64,000 nucleotides of DNA, from the NCBI RefSeq assembly GCF_004349065.1, contig NZ_SMKZ01000004.1, forward strand, positions 1 through 64,000, written 5' to 3'. The position numbers were made by a program, and so were the translations under genes. Under the pieces are notes generated by a model, which saw only the letters and a program-made list of their open reading frames with translations, did no database searches and was not told the origin of the DNA. Shown one piece after another: positions 1-8,541 of this stretch (position 1 is the first letter of the stretch; every line of letters begins with the position of its first letter). The stretch is from Jiangella asiatica (lineage in GTDB: Bacteria; Actinomycetota; Actinomycetes; Jiangellales; Jiangellaceae).

Positions 1-69
1 CACCGCGCCCCACCGCCCCCCATCCGGCCCTCGGGTCACCACGCCGGACGATCACAAGCCAACGAGGCG

Positions 70-113
70 CTATGTCCGTAATGACTGATGCGCAGAGTCG
101 GGAGTGGACATAG
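70..113. repeat. Inverted repeat upstream of moxR
   Basis: An 8-bp arm CTATGTCC at 70-77 is matched perfectly by GGACATAG at 106-113, with a 28-nt loop. It lies in the otherwise gene-free first 257 bases. A TAGGCT hexamer at 111-116 could be a -10 box, but no convincing -35 precedes it. Its role in moxR control is inference only. Confidence 0.35.
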
Positions 114-257
114 GCTCTGCGGGTAAGTGACAAGACCCGGCGCTGATCGGAACCTGAGCATCGAGTCGCACGTCGCACACTGCGAGACTGGTAGCGGGAA
201 TTCCGCGATCGGCCGAGGCACGTACGCCGACGAGGTCGGGGATCGAATGGAGGAAAC

Positions 258-1265
258 GTGCCTGATTCGTTGACCCAGGGCAGGCATCCGCAGCCGGCCG
301 ACCACGTGTCGGAGCTCGCCCTGACCGACCTCGCCGACACCGCCGCCCGCATCCAGTCGGCCATCGGCTCGGTCGTGGAGGGCAAGCCGGAGGTCATCAA
401 GCTCGCGCTGACCGTCCTGCTCGCCGAGGGCCACATCCTCATCGAGGACGTGCCCGGCGTCGGCAAGACCATGCTCGCCAAGTCCGTCGCGCGCGCCATC
501 GACTGCACGGTGCGCCGCATCCAGTTCACGCCCGACCTGATGCCCAGCGACGTCACCGGTGTCTCCGTCTTCAACCAGGAGACCCGCGAGTTCGAGTTCA
601 AGCCCGGCGGCGTCTTCGCCAACGTCGTCGTCGGCGACGAGATCAACCGCGCCTCGCCGAAGACGCAGTCCGCGCTGCTGGAGTGCATGGAGGAGCGGCA
701 GGTCACCGTCGACGGCACCACCTACCAGCTCGAGGCGCCGTTCATGGTGGTGGCCACCCAGAACCCCATCGAGATGGAGGGCACCTACCCGCTGCCGGAG
801 GCCCAGCGCGACCGCTTCATGATGCGGCTGTCCATGGGCTACCCCTCCACCCGCGACGAGATCGAGATGATCGACACGCACGGTGCCACGAGCGCGCTGG
901 ACCCGCTGGAGCCGGTCACCGACGCCGCGCACGTGCACAAGCTGGTCCGGCTGGTCCGCGGCGTCTACGTCGCCGATCCCATCAAGGAGTACGCCGTCGC
1001 CCTGACCAGCGCCACCCGCACCTCCCCCGACCTGCGCCTGGGCGCCTCGCCACGGGCGACGCTCCACCTCATCCGCGCGGCCAAGGCCTGGGCGGGTCTG
1101 GACGGGCGCGAGTACGTCCTGCCCGACGACCTCCAGGCGCTCGCCGTCCCGGTGCTCAGCCACCGGCTGCTGCCCACCGCCGAGGCGCAGATCGGCCGCC
1201 GTGACGCCGCCGGCATCGTGGCCGACCTCGTCCAGCGCGTGCCGCAGCCGGAACCGCGTCGATAG
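258..1265 (+). CDS. MoxR-family AAA+ ATPase
   Basis: A 335-residue cytoplasmic MoxR-type AAA+ ATPase, of the family thought to act as a chaperone that remodels or activates partner proteins. Walker A (GVPGVGKT) is near residues 65-72 and Walker B (VVVGDEINR) near 124-132, followed by the TQNPIE sensor region and an AAA lid domain. The GTG start has a GGAGG ribosome-binding site 4-8 nt upstream. It is followed after 16 bp by a DUF58 gene and then a transglutaminase gene, the standard MoxR/DUF58/TgpA trio. The trio suggests a role in cell-envelope protein assembly, but the substrate is not known. Confidence 0.93.
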   Translation: MPDSLTQGRHPQPADHVSELALTDLADTAARIQSAIGSVVEGKPEVIKLALTVLLAEGHILIEDVPGVGKTMLAKSVARAIDCTVRRIQFTPDLMPSDVTGVSVFNQETREFEFKPGGVFANVVVGDEINRASPKTQSALLECMEERQVTVDGTTYQLEAPFMVVATQNPIEMEGTYPLPEAQRDRFMMRLSMGYPSTRDEIEMIDTHGATSALDPLEPVTDAAHVHKLVRLVRGVYVADPIKEYAVALTSATRTSPDLRLGASPRATLHLIRAAKAWAGLDGREYVLPDDLQALAVPVLSHRLLPTAEAQIGRRDAAGIVADLVQRVPQPEPRR

Positions 1266-1281
1266 ACCTACGGAGTCCTAG

Positions 1282-2613
1282 GTGAGCGATGCGCTGTCGG
1301 GCCTGACCCGCCGCGGCTGGGCCTTTCTGGCCGTCGGCGGCGGTGCGATCATCGCCGCCGTCCTGGCCGGACAGCGTGACGTGCTCCGTGCCGGCATCCT
1401 GCTGGTCGTGGTCCCGGCCATCAGCCTGGTGGTCGCACTGCGCAGCCGGGTGCGGCTGGCGGCGTCCCGGTCGATCGCGCCGCCTCGCGTATCGGTGGGC
1501 GAGCGGGCCACCGTCCACCTGGAGCTGGCCAACTCCGCCCGCATCCCCACCGGCGTCCTGCTGGTCGAGGACAGCATCCCGTTCACGCTCGGCGCACGGC
1601 CGCGGTTCGTGCTCGACCACGTGTGGTCGCGCTTCCGCCGCGACGTCACGTATGCCATCGACCCCGTCGTGCGCGGACGCTACAAGGTCGGCCCGCTCAC
1701 GGTCCGGGTCACCGACCCGTTCGGCATGGTCGAGCTCAAACGCGCGTTCAGCGACGTCGGCACCCTGATCGTCACGCCGACGGTGCACCAGCTGCCCACG
1801 GTGCGGCTGGTCGGCGAGTGGAGCGGCAGCGGCGAGAGCCGGCCGCGGGCCATCGCCGCCGCCGGCGAGGAGGACGCCACCATCCGCGCCTACCGCATCG
1901 GCGACGACATGCGCCGCGTGCACTGGCGGGCCACCGCCCACCACGGCGACCTCATGGTCCGGCGCGAGGAGCAGCCCTGGCAGAGCCGGGCCACCATCCT
2001 CCTCGACACGCGCACCGCCGGCCACACCGGCGAGGGCATCGACTCCTCGCTGGAGTGGAGCGTCACGGCGGCGGCTTCCATCGGCGTCCACCTGGCCGAG
2101 CGCGGGTACGCCGTACGGCTGGCCACCGACCACGGCAGTTCGGTGTCCACGTCGTGGCACGACCCCGCCAGCGGTCCGGGCGACGCGAAGGTCTCGTTGC
2201 TGGACGCCCTGGCGGTGGTGCAGCCGCAGCGCGACGCCTCCGTCGGTCGCTGGCCGGACATCCTCAGTGGTGCGGAGTCGGCCACAGGGCTGCTGGTCGG
2301 CGTGTTCGGCCGGCTCGGCGAGCAGGAGGCGCGGGTCGTCGCGGCGCTGCGCCACGGCTCCACCGCCGCGCTCGCCGTCGTCCTCGACGTCGTGTCGTGG
2401 ACCTCGCTCGGCGAGCACAGCCGCGAGCAGGTCCGTCTCGCCTCGAGCGTCCAGGTGCTGCGCAGCGCCGGCTGGAACGTCATCGTCGCCCGGCGTGGCG
2501 AGCACCTGTCCGCGCTGTGGGAGCGGCTGGGGCTGCAGCGGCCGGCAGCCGGCCCGGCGGCCGCCGCCGCCGACCCGACCGCGGGCGGCGGCTCGAAGGC
2601 GGGCGTGCCATGA
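1282..2613 (+). CDS. DUF58 domain-containing membrane protein
   Basis: A 443-residue protein with two hydrophobic segments at about residues 14-50, then a long soluble part containing the DUF58 signature (IGDDMRRVHWRATA near 206-219). DUF58 proteins are von Willebrand-A-like partners of MoxR ATPases, with unknown biochemical function. The GTG start follows a GGAGTCC stretch. The stop codon overlaps the start of a 27-codon frame that leads into the transglutaminase gene, so the three genes are probably one transcript. The family call is secure and the role is inferred from the gene pair. Confidence 0.9.
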   Translation: MSDALSGLTRRGWAFLAVGGGAIIAAVLAGQRDVLRAGILLVVVPAISLVVALRSRVRLAASRSIAPPRVSVGERATVHLELANSARIPTGVLLVEDSIPFTLGARPRFVLDHVWSRFRRDVTYAIDPVVRGRYKVGPLTVRVTDPFGMVELKRAFSDVGTLIVTPTVHQLPTVRLVGEWSGSGESRPRAIAAAGEEDATIRAYRIGDDMRRVHWRATAHHGDLMVRREEQPWQSRATILLDTRTAGHTGEGIDSSLEWSVTAAASIGVHLAERGYAVRLATDHGSSVSTSWHDPASGPGDAKVSLLDALAVVQPQRDASVGRWPDILSGAESATGLLVGVFGRLGEQEARVVAALRHGSTAALAVVLDVVSWTSLGEHSREQVRLASSVQVLRSAGWNVIVARRGEHLSALWERLGLQRPAAGPAAAAADPTAGGGSKAGVP

Positions 2614-2693
2614 GCGACGGGCGGACGCGGCGGTCCGTGGGGCGGGCCGGCGCCAGGGAGCGACCTGACAACCTGAACCGGGAAGGTGGGTAG
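2610..2693 (+). CDS. Possible 27-residue leader peptide between DUF58 and transglutaminase genes
   Basis: An ATG overlapping the DUF58 stop (ATGA at 2610-2613) opens a 27-codon, Arg/Gly-rich frame that ends at 2693, five bases before the transglutaminase ATG. The spacing would suit translational coupling, and the GGAAGGTGGG element that serves the next gene lies inside its last codons. It resembles no known protein and may simply be open by chance. Confidence 0.25.
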   Translation: MSDGRTRRSVGRAGARERPDNLNREGG

Positions 2694-2697
2694 CCGA

Positions 2698-5034
2698 ATG
2701 TCGTCGCTGAGCTCGCGCGGGCGGTTGACGACCGTCGCCGCGGTCGCGTCCGTCCTATCGGTGCTGCCGCTGTTCGACATCACCGTCACTCGCGACTGGA
2801 TCGTGGCCGCGACCATCGCCGTCGTCTTCGTCGCCGGCACCGGGTACATCCTGCGCAGGGTCGACGTGCCGGGTGTGCTCGTCCCGGTCGCGCAGCTCGC
2901 GGTCCTGGTGCTGTGGCTCGGCGTCCTCGTCGCCAGCGACGTCGCGATGCTCGGCTTCATACCCACCACCGACTGGGCCACCCGGCTCGTCGACGTGTTC
3001 CGCGAAGGCGTCGACGTCACCAACGCCTACGTCGCGCCGGTCCCGGTGCCGCGCGGCATCCTGCTCCTGCTGGTCGGCGGCGCCGGCCTGGTGGCCCTGC
3101 TGGTCGACGCCATCGCCGTCTGGCTGCGGCGGGTCCCGCTGGCCGGTGTGCCGTTGGCCGCGTGCTACGCCGTCACCGCGTCGGTCCTGGTCGACGGGCT
3201 CGACTGGTACTGGTTCATCCCGCCGGCCGCCGGCTTCCTGGCGCTGCTGGTCTCCGAGGGCCGTACCCGCGTGGCCGGGTGGGGCCGGTCCGCCACGCCG
3301 TCGGCGGCGCACAGCGGCATCCCCGAGACCGACTCGCTGGCCCGCAACGGCCGCCGGGTCGGCGCCGTCGCCCTTGCCGTCGCCGTCGCCGTACCGGGCC
3401 TCGCACCGGTGCTCACCGAAGGACTGCTCGGGCCCGGCCAAGGTGGCGGCAACGGCGGCGGGCAGACCATCCGCACCGACAACCCCATCGTCGACCTGCA
3501 GCGCAACCTGCAGCGCCGCGAGAACGTCGAGGTGCTCCGATACCGCAGCTCCGCCGACGAGCCCAACTACATCCGCATCGTCACGCTCGACGTGTTCGAC
3601 GGCGAGGAGTGGAAGACCTCCGACCGGCCGGTGCCCGACTCCGTCGAGAACGGGCTGCCGTGGCCGCAGGGACTGCAGGAGGCCGAGTACCCCGTCGTCG
3701 ACTACGACATCCGGGTCACCGAGAACCTCAGCTCCAGCTGGCTGCCGCTCCCCTACCCCACCCAGGCCATCGACATCGAGGGCGACTGGCGCTACCACGC
3801 GGAGACGCTTGACGTCGTCACCAACAGCGGCGACGTGCGGGCCCGCGAGTACTCCGCGCGCAGCCTGGCGCCCGAGCCCACCGTCGAGGCGCTGCGCTCG
3901 GCCGGCAGCCCCAACAGCGCGGTCGAGTCCTCTCTCGACCTGCCAGAGGAACTGCCCGAGATGGTCACCGACCTCGCCGACGAGGTCACCGAGGGCGCCA
4001 CCGACGACTTCAGCCGCGCGGCCGCCCTGCAGGAGTGGTTCCGCGGCCCATCCGGCGGCTTCGTCTACGACATCGAGGCGCAGCCGGGACACTCGGCCAC
4101 GGCGCTCGAGGACTTCCTGACCGAGCGGCGCGGCTACTGCGAGCAGTTCGCCGCGACCATGGCCATCATGGCCCGCTACCTCGGCATCCCGTCGCGGGTG
4201 GCGGTCGGCTTCACCCCTGGTGACTACCAGGGCGACGCCACCTGGCTGGTCCGCGCGCACGACATGCACGCCTGGCCGGAGCTGTACTTCGAGGGCCTGG
4301 GCTGGGTGCGTTTCGAGCCCACGCCCGCCTCGCGCTCCGGTGCGGCGCCGGACTGGACGGTCGTGCCGAGCGCCGACGACCCCAACACGCCGGCACCCGA
4401 CCCGAGCCAGCCGTCGACGCAGCCGTCGCTGTCCGCGCCGGACGTGCCTCGCGAGGACGACACCGCCGGCGGCACCACGCTTCCCGGCGACGAGCCGCCG
4501 TCGCAGTGGCCGCTGGTACTCCTGGGTGTGCTGGCCGCGGCGGCGCTGATCGCCGCCCCGTCGCTGTACGCCAGGTTCGGCCGCGAGCTGCGCTGGCGCC
4601 AGGCCGGCGACGACCCCGCACTGACCGCCGAGGCCGCCTGGGCGGACCTGCGCGAGACCGTCCGTGAGGCCGGCCTGCCTTGGGACCCGGCCGCGACGCC
4701 TCGCGCCGCGGCCCGCGCCCTGGCCGAATCCGCATCGCTGGGGCAGGAGGACCGAGCGTTGCTGGACCACCTGGTCGGCGCGATCGAACAGGCCCGCTAC
4801 GCCCGTCAGGCACAGCCGGTGGAGTCGCTGCGCGCGGACACCGCCCTGGTGCGACGCTCGATCACGCGCTCGGCGGATATGACCCAGCGAATCCGGGCAC
4901 TCCTGGTACCGACCCGGTTGCGCGACGCGGCCGCGGCGGCCAACCAGACCCTGCTGGACGGCTTCGACTGGCTCGACGCCACCAGTGAGCGGCTGCGCGA
5001 GTCCGCACTGGCCGTCGGCCGCCGCCGCCCCTGA
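2698..5034 (+). CDS. TgpA-type membrane transglutaminase-like protein
   Basis: A 778-residue integral membrane protein. The first ~240 residues hold about seven hydrophobic segments (TgpA N-terminal domain). An extracytoplasmic transglutaminase-like core follows, with the catalytic Cys in GYCEQF (Cys481) and His in AHDMHAWPE (His524), and the acidic FEPTP region after them. A Pro/Ser/Thr-rich linker then precedes one more membrane segment near 603-625 and a cytoplasmic DUF4129-like tail. I chose the ATG at 2698 because GGAAGGTGGG lies 8 nt before it; an in-frame GTG at 2686 would add four residues. The context indicates an envelope function with MoxR and DUF58. Confidence 0.9.
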   Translation: MSSLSSRGRLTTVAAVASVLSVLPLFDITVTRDWIVAATIAVVFVAGTGYILRRVDVPGVLVPVAQLAVLVLWLGVLVASDVAMLGFIPTTDWATRLVDVFREGVDVTNAYVAPVPVPRGILLLLVGGAGLVALLVDAIAVWLRRVPLAGVPLAACYAVTASVLVDGLDWYWFIPPAAGFLALLVSEGRTRVAGWGRSATPSAAHSGIPETDSLARNGRRVGAVALAVAVAVPGLAPVLTEGLLGPGQGGGNGGGQTIRTDNPIVDLQRNLQRRENVEVLRYRSSADEPNYIRIVTLDVFDGEEWKTSDRPVPDSVENGLPWPQGLQEAEYPVVDYDIRVTENLSSSWLPLPYPTQAIDIEGDWRYHAETLDVVTNSGDVRAREYSARSLAPEPTVEALRSAGSPNSAVESSLDLPEELPEMVTDLADEVTEGATDDFSRAAALQEWFRGPSGGFVYDIEAQPGHSATALEDFLTERRGYCEQFAATMAIMARYLGIPSRVAVGFTPGDYQGDATWLVRAHDMHAWPELYFEGLGWVRFEPTPASRSGAAPDWTVVPSADDPNTPAPDPSQPSTQPSLSAPDVPREDDTAGGTTLPGDEPPSQWPLVLLGVLAAAALIAAPSLYARFGRELRWRQAGDDPALTAEAAWADLRETVREAGLPWDPAATPRAAARALAESASLGQEDRALLDHLVGAIEQARYARQAQPVESLRADTALVRRSITRSADMTQRIRALLVPTRLRDAAAAANQTLLDGFDWLDATSERLRESALAVGRRRP

Positions 5035-5140
5035 CAGCTGTCGTAGTCGGCGCGCGCGGCGAGAGAGGTTGGGGCTTGGGGGTGCCGCGACATGCACGCG
5101 GGACGACCCGGACAGACGAAGTACGACTCCCCCGAAGCAG

Positions 5141-5162
5141 AAGGCCCCGGTGGTCGGGCCTT
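5141..5162. terminator. Bidirectional terminator between tgpA-like and DUF3040 genes
   Basis: Perfect 7-bp arms AAGGCCC (5141-5147) and GGGCCTT (5156-5162) with an 8-nt loop. The hairpin sits between two convergent genes, and its right arm overlaps the DUF3040 stop codon. There is no long U-tract, as is common in actinobacteria. Confidence 0.65.
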
Positions 5163-5580
5163 ACTGGCCGAAGCCGCGCTCGCGGCGATTGCGCCAGCGC
5201 TGCTCCATGCGCTCCATGAAGGAACCGTTGTTCTTGGGCGCCTTGGGGCGCCGCTGCCGCCGGGGCGAACCGGGGCTGATATTGGGGACGTCGGGCGCGG
5301 CGTCGGCCGGCGGCACCCGCCGCCAGGATGTCACCGCGTAGAACGCCGAAGCGAGCATGACGAGGAATCCCGCCACGCCGAGTGCGATCACCTGGGTCAC
5401 GGCGCCCGTCATGAGCATGACGACGCCAACCACGAAGACGAAGCCGGCCAGAACCGCGCGCCGCCGGTACCTACGCCGCAGATCCGCGCCGCGCATCGCG
5501 GTGGCGAACTTCGGATCCTCGGCGAGGAGCGCCTGCTCCATCTGCTCGAGCAGCCGCTGCTCATGATCGGAGAGTGGCAC
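5161..5580 (-). CDS. DUF3040 small membrane protein
   Basis: A 139-residue protein starting VPLSDHEQRLLEQMEQAL, the diagnostic N-terminus of DUF3040. Two adjacent hydrophobic segments follow at about residues 44-85, then a basic, Pro-rich tail. The GTG at 5580 is preceded by GGAGGGG at 6-12 nt, which decides the start over upstream in-frame codons. In many actinobacteria this gene lies beside mraZ at the edge of the division and cell-wall cluster, but here the next 246 bp are gene-free and mraZ is absent. Function unknown. Confidence 0.88.
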   Translation of the reverse strand: MPLSDHEQRLLEQMEQALLAEDPKFATAMRGADLRRRYRRRAVLAGFVFVVGVVMLMTGAVTQVIALGVAGFLVMLASAFYAVTSWRRVPPADAAPDVPNISPGSPRRQRRPKAPKNNGSFMERMEQRWRNRRERGFGQ

Positions 5581-5826
5581 CGTTCCCCTCCAATGAACAC
5601 GGAACTGTATGGGCACCTGCTGTAAGGACCAGCATATGCGGAGCAGGCCACGGACGAAAGCCAGGCGTTCGGCCGAAGCCGGGCGATGTCGTGCGCACCA
5701 CACCGACCGCCAGATCGCTGCCCCGTTGGCTGGTCATCGACTCCTTACCCATCCCATCGAATCACAGACGGGGCCGGTTGGCCGGTGAGTTGGGCGAGGA
5801 GGTGTCACGAAGGGTCCAGCGGCTCG
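5581..5826. other. Gene-free spacer containing an orphan Shine-Dalgarno-like sequence
   Basis: This spacer separates the DUF3040 start from the methyltransferase stop. On the minus strand TATGCT (complement of 5631-5636) is a possible -10 for DUF3040. On the plus strand GAGGAGG at about 5798-5804 is a strong ribosome-binding motif with no credible gene after it. This could mark the edge of a rearrangement. Confidence 0.35.
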
Positions 5827-6579
5827 TCAGGCGGCCGGTTTCCGTGCCACGACGTGCAGGGCGGCGGCGACGGCGCGGAAGGCGGGGTGAGCGACGGCGG
5901 CCGCCTCGAGGTCGGCGAGGGCCGCGGCATCGGCCGGGTCGTCGACGACGGCGCCGGCGATGAGGTCGGTGAGGAATCGCACACCGTGCACGTCCAGCAC
6001 CTCGAGCCCGCCGCCGGTGAGCAGCGCCGCGAGCCCAGGCTCGTCGAAGCGCCGCGGCAGCGGGTCGGAAGCGCCCCAGCGGCCGTCGGGGTCGTCGAGC
6101 AGCCGGCGGGCGTCGGCCAGATGGCCGGCCAGCGCCTTCGCGAGCACCGCCGCGTACCGCTGGGCGACGACGACGCTGGCCACGCCGCCCGGCCGGAGAC
6201 AGGCCGCCAGACCCTCCACGGCGGCCGGTGGGTCATCGACGACCTCGAGGACGCCGTGGCAGACGACGACGTCGGCACTGGCCTGGCCGGCCACGGCCAC
6301 CAGCCCGGCCGCGTCGCCCTGCAGGCCCGTGATCTGCACGCCCACCCCGGCGTCGGCGGCCCGGCGGGCCAGCGTGGCCAGCGCGTTCGGGCTGGGGTCG
6401 ACGACGGTGACCCGGTGACCGATGCGGGCCAGCGGCACCGCGAACACACCGCTGCCGCCGCCGAGGTCGACGATGTCGAGCTCGCGCCGGCCGGTGGACG
6501 AGCTCAGCTCGGCCAGCGCCTGGTACAGCTGCGTCCAGATCGCCTCGGTGCGCGGGTTGCGCCGGACTCGCTCACTCAC
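5827..6579 (-). CDS. Class I SAM-dependent methyltransferase
   Basis: A 250-residue cytoplasmic protein with a Rossmann-type SAM fold. Motif I is VDLGGGSGVFAVPLA near residues 33-47, the acidic motif II residue is in VVDPSP, and a VVCHGVLEVV motif IV follows. The GTG start overlaps the stop of the upstream aldo/keto reductase gene (GTGA), so the two are translationally coupled. Substrate unknown; small-molecule methylation is more likely than rRNA, judging by its resemblance to the UbiE/Methyltransf_11 group. Confidence 0.82.
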   Translation of the reverse strand: MSERVRRNPRTEAIWTQLYQALAELSSSTGRRELDIVDLGGGSGVFAVPLARIGHRVTVVDPSPNALATLARRAADAGVGVQITGLQGDAAGLVAVAGQASADVVVCHGVLEVVDDPPAAVEGLAACLRPGGVASVVVAQRYAAVLAKALAGHLADARRLLDDPDGRWGASDPLPRRFDEPGLAALLTGGGLEVLDVHGVRFLTDLIAGAVVDDPADAAALADLEAAAVAHPAFRAVAAALHVVARKPAA

Positions 6580-7637
6580 GCGTGGCTCGACCGGGCCCAG
6601 AGGTTGAGGCCGGCCTCGACGGCGTAGCGGTCGATCTCGGCGAGCTCGGACTCGGTGAAGTCGAGCCGCTCCAGCGAACCGAGGCTGTCCAGCAGCTGGT
6701 CGACGGTGCGGGCGCCGATGAGCACCGACGTCACCCGCTCGTCGCGCAGCGCCCACGACAGCGCCAGCTGCGCCAGAGTCTGCCCGCGCGCCTCGGCGAT
6801 CGCGTTCAGCGCGCGCAGCCGCTGCACGACGTCGTCGGTGATGAGCTCCGGCGAGAACGAGCCGCCGCGCGCGGCCCGGGAGTCCTCGGGAACTCCGTCG
6901 ATGTACTTGGCGGTGAGCAGCCCCTGCGCCAGCGGCGAGAAGGCGACGACACCCAGTCCGTGCTCGGCGACGGTGTCGAGCAGCCCGCCCTCGATCCAGC
7001 GGTTGAACATCGAGTACGAGGGCTGGTGGACGGCCAGCGGCGTGCCCAGCTGCTTCATGATCTGGACCGCCTCGGCCGTGCGCTCCGGCGAGTACGACGA
7101 GATGCCTGCGTACAGGGCCCGCCCGGAGCGCACGGCGGTGTCCAGCGCGCCCATCGTCTCCTCGAGCGGCGTGTCCGGGTCGAAGCGGTGGGAGTAGAAG
7201 ATGTCGACGTAGTCCAGGCCCATGCGCTGCAGCGAGGCGTCCAGGCTGGCCAGCAGGTACTTGCGCGAGCCCCACTCGCCGTACGGGCCGGGCCACATGT
7301 CGTAGCCGGCCTTCGTGGAGACGATCAGCTCGTCGCGGTACGGCCGGAAGTCCTCGGTGAAGATGCGGCCGAAGTTCTTCTCCGCCGACCCCGGCGGCGG
7401 TCCGTAGTTGTTGGCCAGGTCGATGTGGGTGATCCCGCGGTCGAACGCGGTGCGCAGGATCGCCCGCTGGGTGGCCAGCGGCGACTCGTCGCCGAAGTTC
7501 TGCCACAGCCCCAGCGACACCGCCGGCAGCTTGAGCCCGGTCCGGCCGCTGCGGCGGTACGCGACGCCGTCGTACCGGCTCTCGTCGGCCAGGTACGGGG
7601 CACCGGCGTGGAGGTTCTTGGGAGGACGCTCAGCCAT
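6576..7637 (-). CDS. Aldo/keto reductase, YghZ / glyceraldehyde-3-phosphate reductase type
   Basis: A 353-residue NADPH-dependent (beta/alpha)8 oxidoreductase. The catalytic tetrad can be followed: Asp in THIDLANNYG with the following Tyr, Lys in STKAGYDMW, and His in FYSHRFDP. The motif NNYGPPPGSAEKNFGR and the length match the YghZ / Kv-beta-like AKR14 branch, which reduces L-glyceraldehyde 3-phosphate and methylglyoxal. It is the first gene of a two-gene unit with the methyltransferase and is divergent, 69 bp away, from the spermidine-synthase-like gene. The physiological aldehyde is not evident. Confidence 0.88.
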   Translation of the reverse strand: MAERPPKNLHAGAPYLADESRYDGVAYRRSGRTGLKLPAVSLGLWQNFGDESPLATQRAILRTAFDRGITHIDLANNYGPPPGSAEKNFGRIFTEDFRPYRDELIVSTKAGYDMWPGPYGEWGSRKYLLASLDASLQRMGLDYVDIFYSHRFDPDTPLEETMGALDTAVRSGRALYAGISSYSPERTAEAVQIMKQLGTPLAVHQPSYSMFNRWIEGGLLDTVAEHGLGVVAFSPLAQGLLTAKYIDGVPEDSRAARGGSFSPELITDDVVQRLRALNAIAEARGQTLAQLALSWALRDERVTSVLIGARTVDQLLDSLGSLERLDFTESELAEIDRYAVEAGLNLWARSSHA

Positions 7638-7706
7638 GCCGCGAACCTATCGCCTGCGGGCACCGGCTCCCACATCCGCCCGGGTGGGTGTGGGAGCCTG
7701 TCGGTC

Positions 7707-8537
7707 GTGCCCACCCCTCGACCCACCGGCAGACCGCGGCCCGAGCAGTACGCCGGCCAGCACGACATCGAGTCCGGCACCGCCGAGCTCGTCGCCGACC
7801 GGTCCGACCCCGGTGGCTGGTCGGTCCTGGTCAACGGCGCGAACAGCTCGTATGTCCACGTCGACGACCCCACCCGGCTGGACTTCGAGTACATGCAGTG
7901 GATCGGCACCGTCCTCGACGCCATCGGCGTGGACGGCGCGCCGATCAGCGCCGTCCAGGTCGGTGGCGCCGGCTGCACCCTGGCCCGATACGTCGCGGCG
8001 ACCCGGCCCGGCTCCCGGCAGACGGTGTTCGAGGTCGACGCCGCGCTGGCGACGCTGATGCGGCAGGCGTTCGATCTCAAGTCCGTGCCAGGGCTGCGGC
8101 TGCGTGCCATGGACGGCCTGGTCGGGCTGCGCCGGCTGGACCCACGGCGCGCGGACGTGGTGATCCGGGACGCCTTCGACGGCGACCGGGTTCCGCCGCA
8201 CCTGACGACGGTGCGCTTCTACCGGGAGGTGGCCCGGGTCCTGACCCCCGGCGGTGTCTACGTCGGCAACATCGCCGACACCGCCCAAGTCCGTGAGTCG
8301 CGGGTCGAGGCGGCGTCGGCGCTCGAGGTGTTCACGCACGTCGCGCTGGTGGCCGAGCCGACGCAGCTGCGCGGGCGCCGGTACGGCAACGTCGTCGTCG
8401 TGGCGTCGAACGCGCGGATCCCCGACGACGCCCTGGTGCGGCGCCTGGCCGGGGGCGCCGTGCGGGCCCGCTATGTGCCGACGGAGCGGGTCCGCGAGCT
8501 CGTCGCCGGTGTCAAACCCCGGCACGACGGGTCATGA
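7707..8537 (+). CDS. Spermidine synthase-like (fused-MTase fold) protein
   Basis: A 276-residue protein with a spermidine-synthase-type Rossmann fold: QVGGAGCTLARY glycine motif, FEVDAAL with the acidic ribose-binding residue, and VVIRDAFDGDRVPPHL resembling the D-AFDG catalytic loop. Actinobacterial paralogues of this length are common and usually lack an SpeD partner, so true polyamine synthesis is uncertain. The GTG at 7707 is the likely start, because upstream codons have no ribosome-binding site and run into the AKR promoter region. Its stop lies four bases from the stop of the convergent flavoenzyme gene. Confidence 0.75.
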   Translation: MPTPRPTGRPRPEQYAGQHDIESGTAELVADRSDPGGWSVLVNGANSSYVHVDDPTRLDFEYMQWIGTVLDAIGVDGAPISAVQVGGAGCTLARYVAATRPGSRQTVFEVDAALATLMRQAFDLKSVPGLRLRAMDGLVGLRRLDPRRADVVIRDAFDGDRVPPHLTTVRFYREVARVLTPGGVYVGNIADTAQVRESRVEAASALEVFTHVALVAEPTQLRGRRYGNVVVVASNARIPDDALVRRLAGGAVRARYVPTERVRELVAGVKPRHDGS

Positions 8538-8541
8538 CGGC

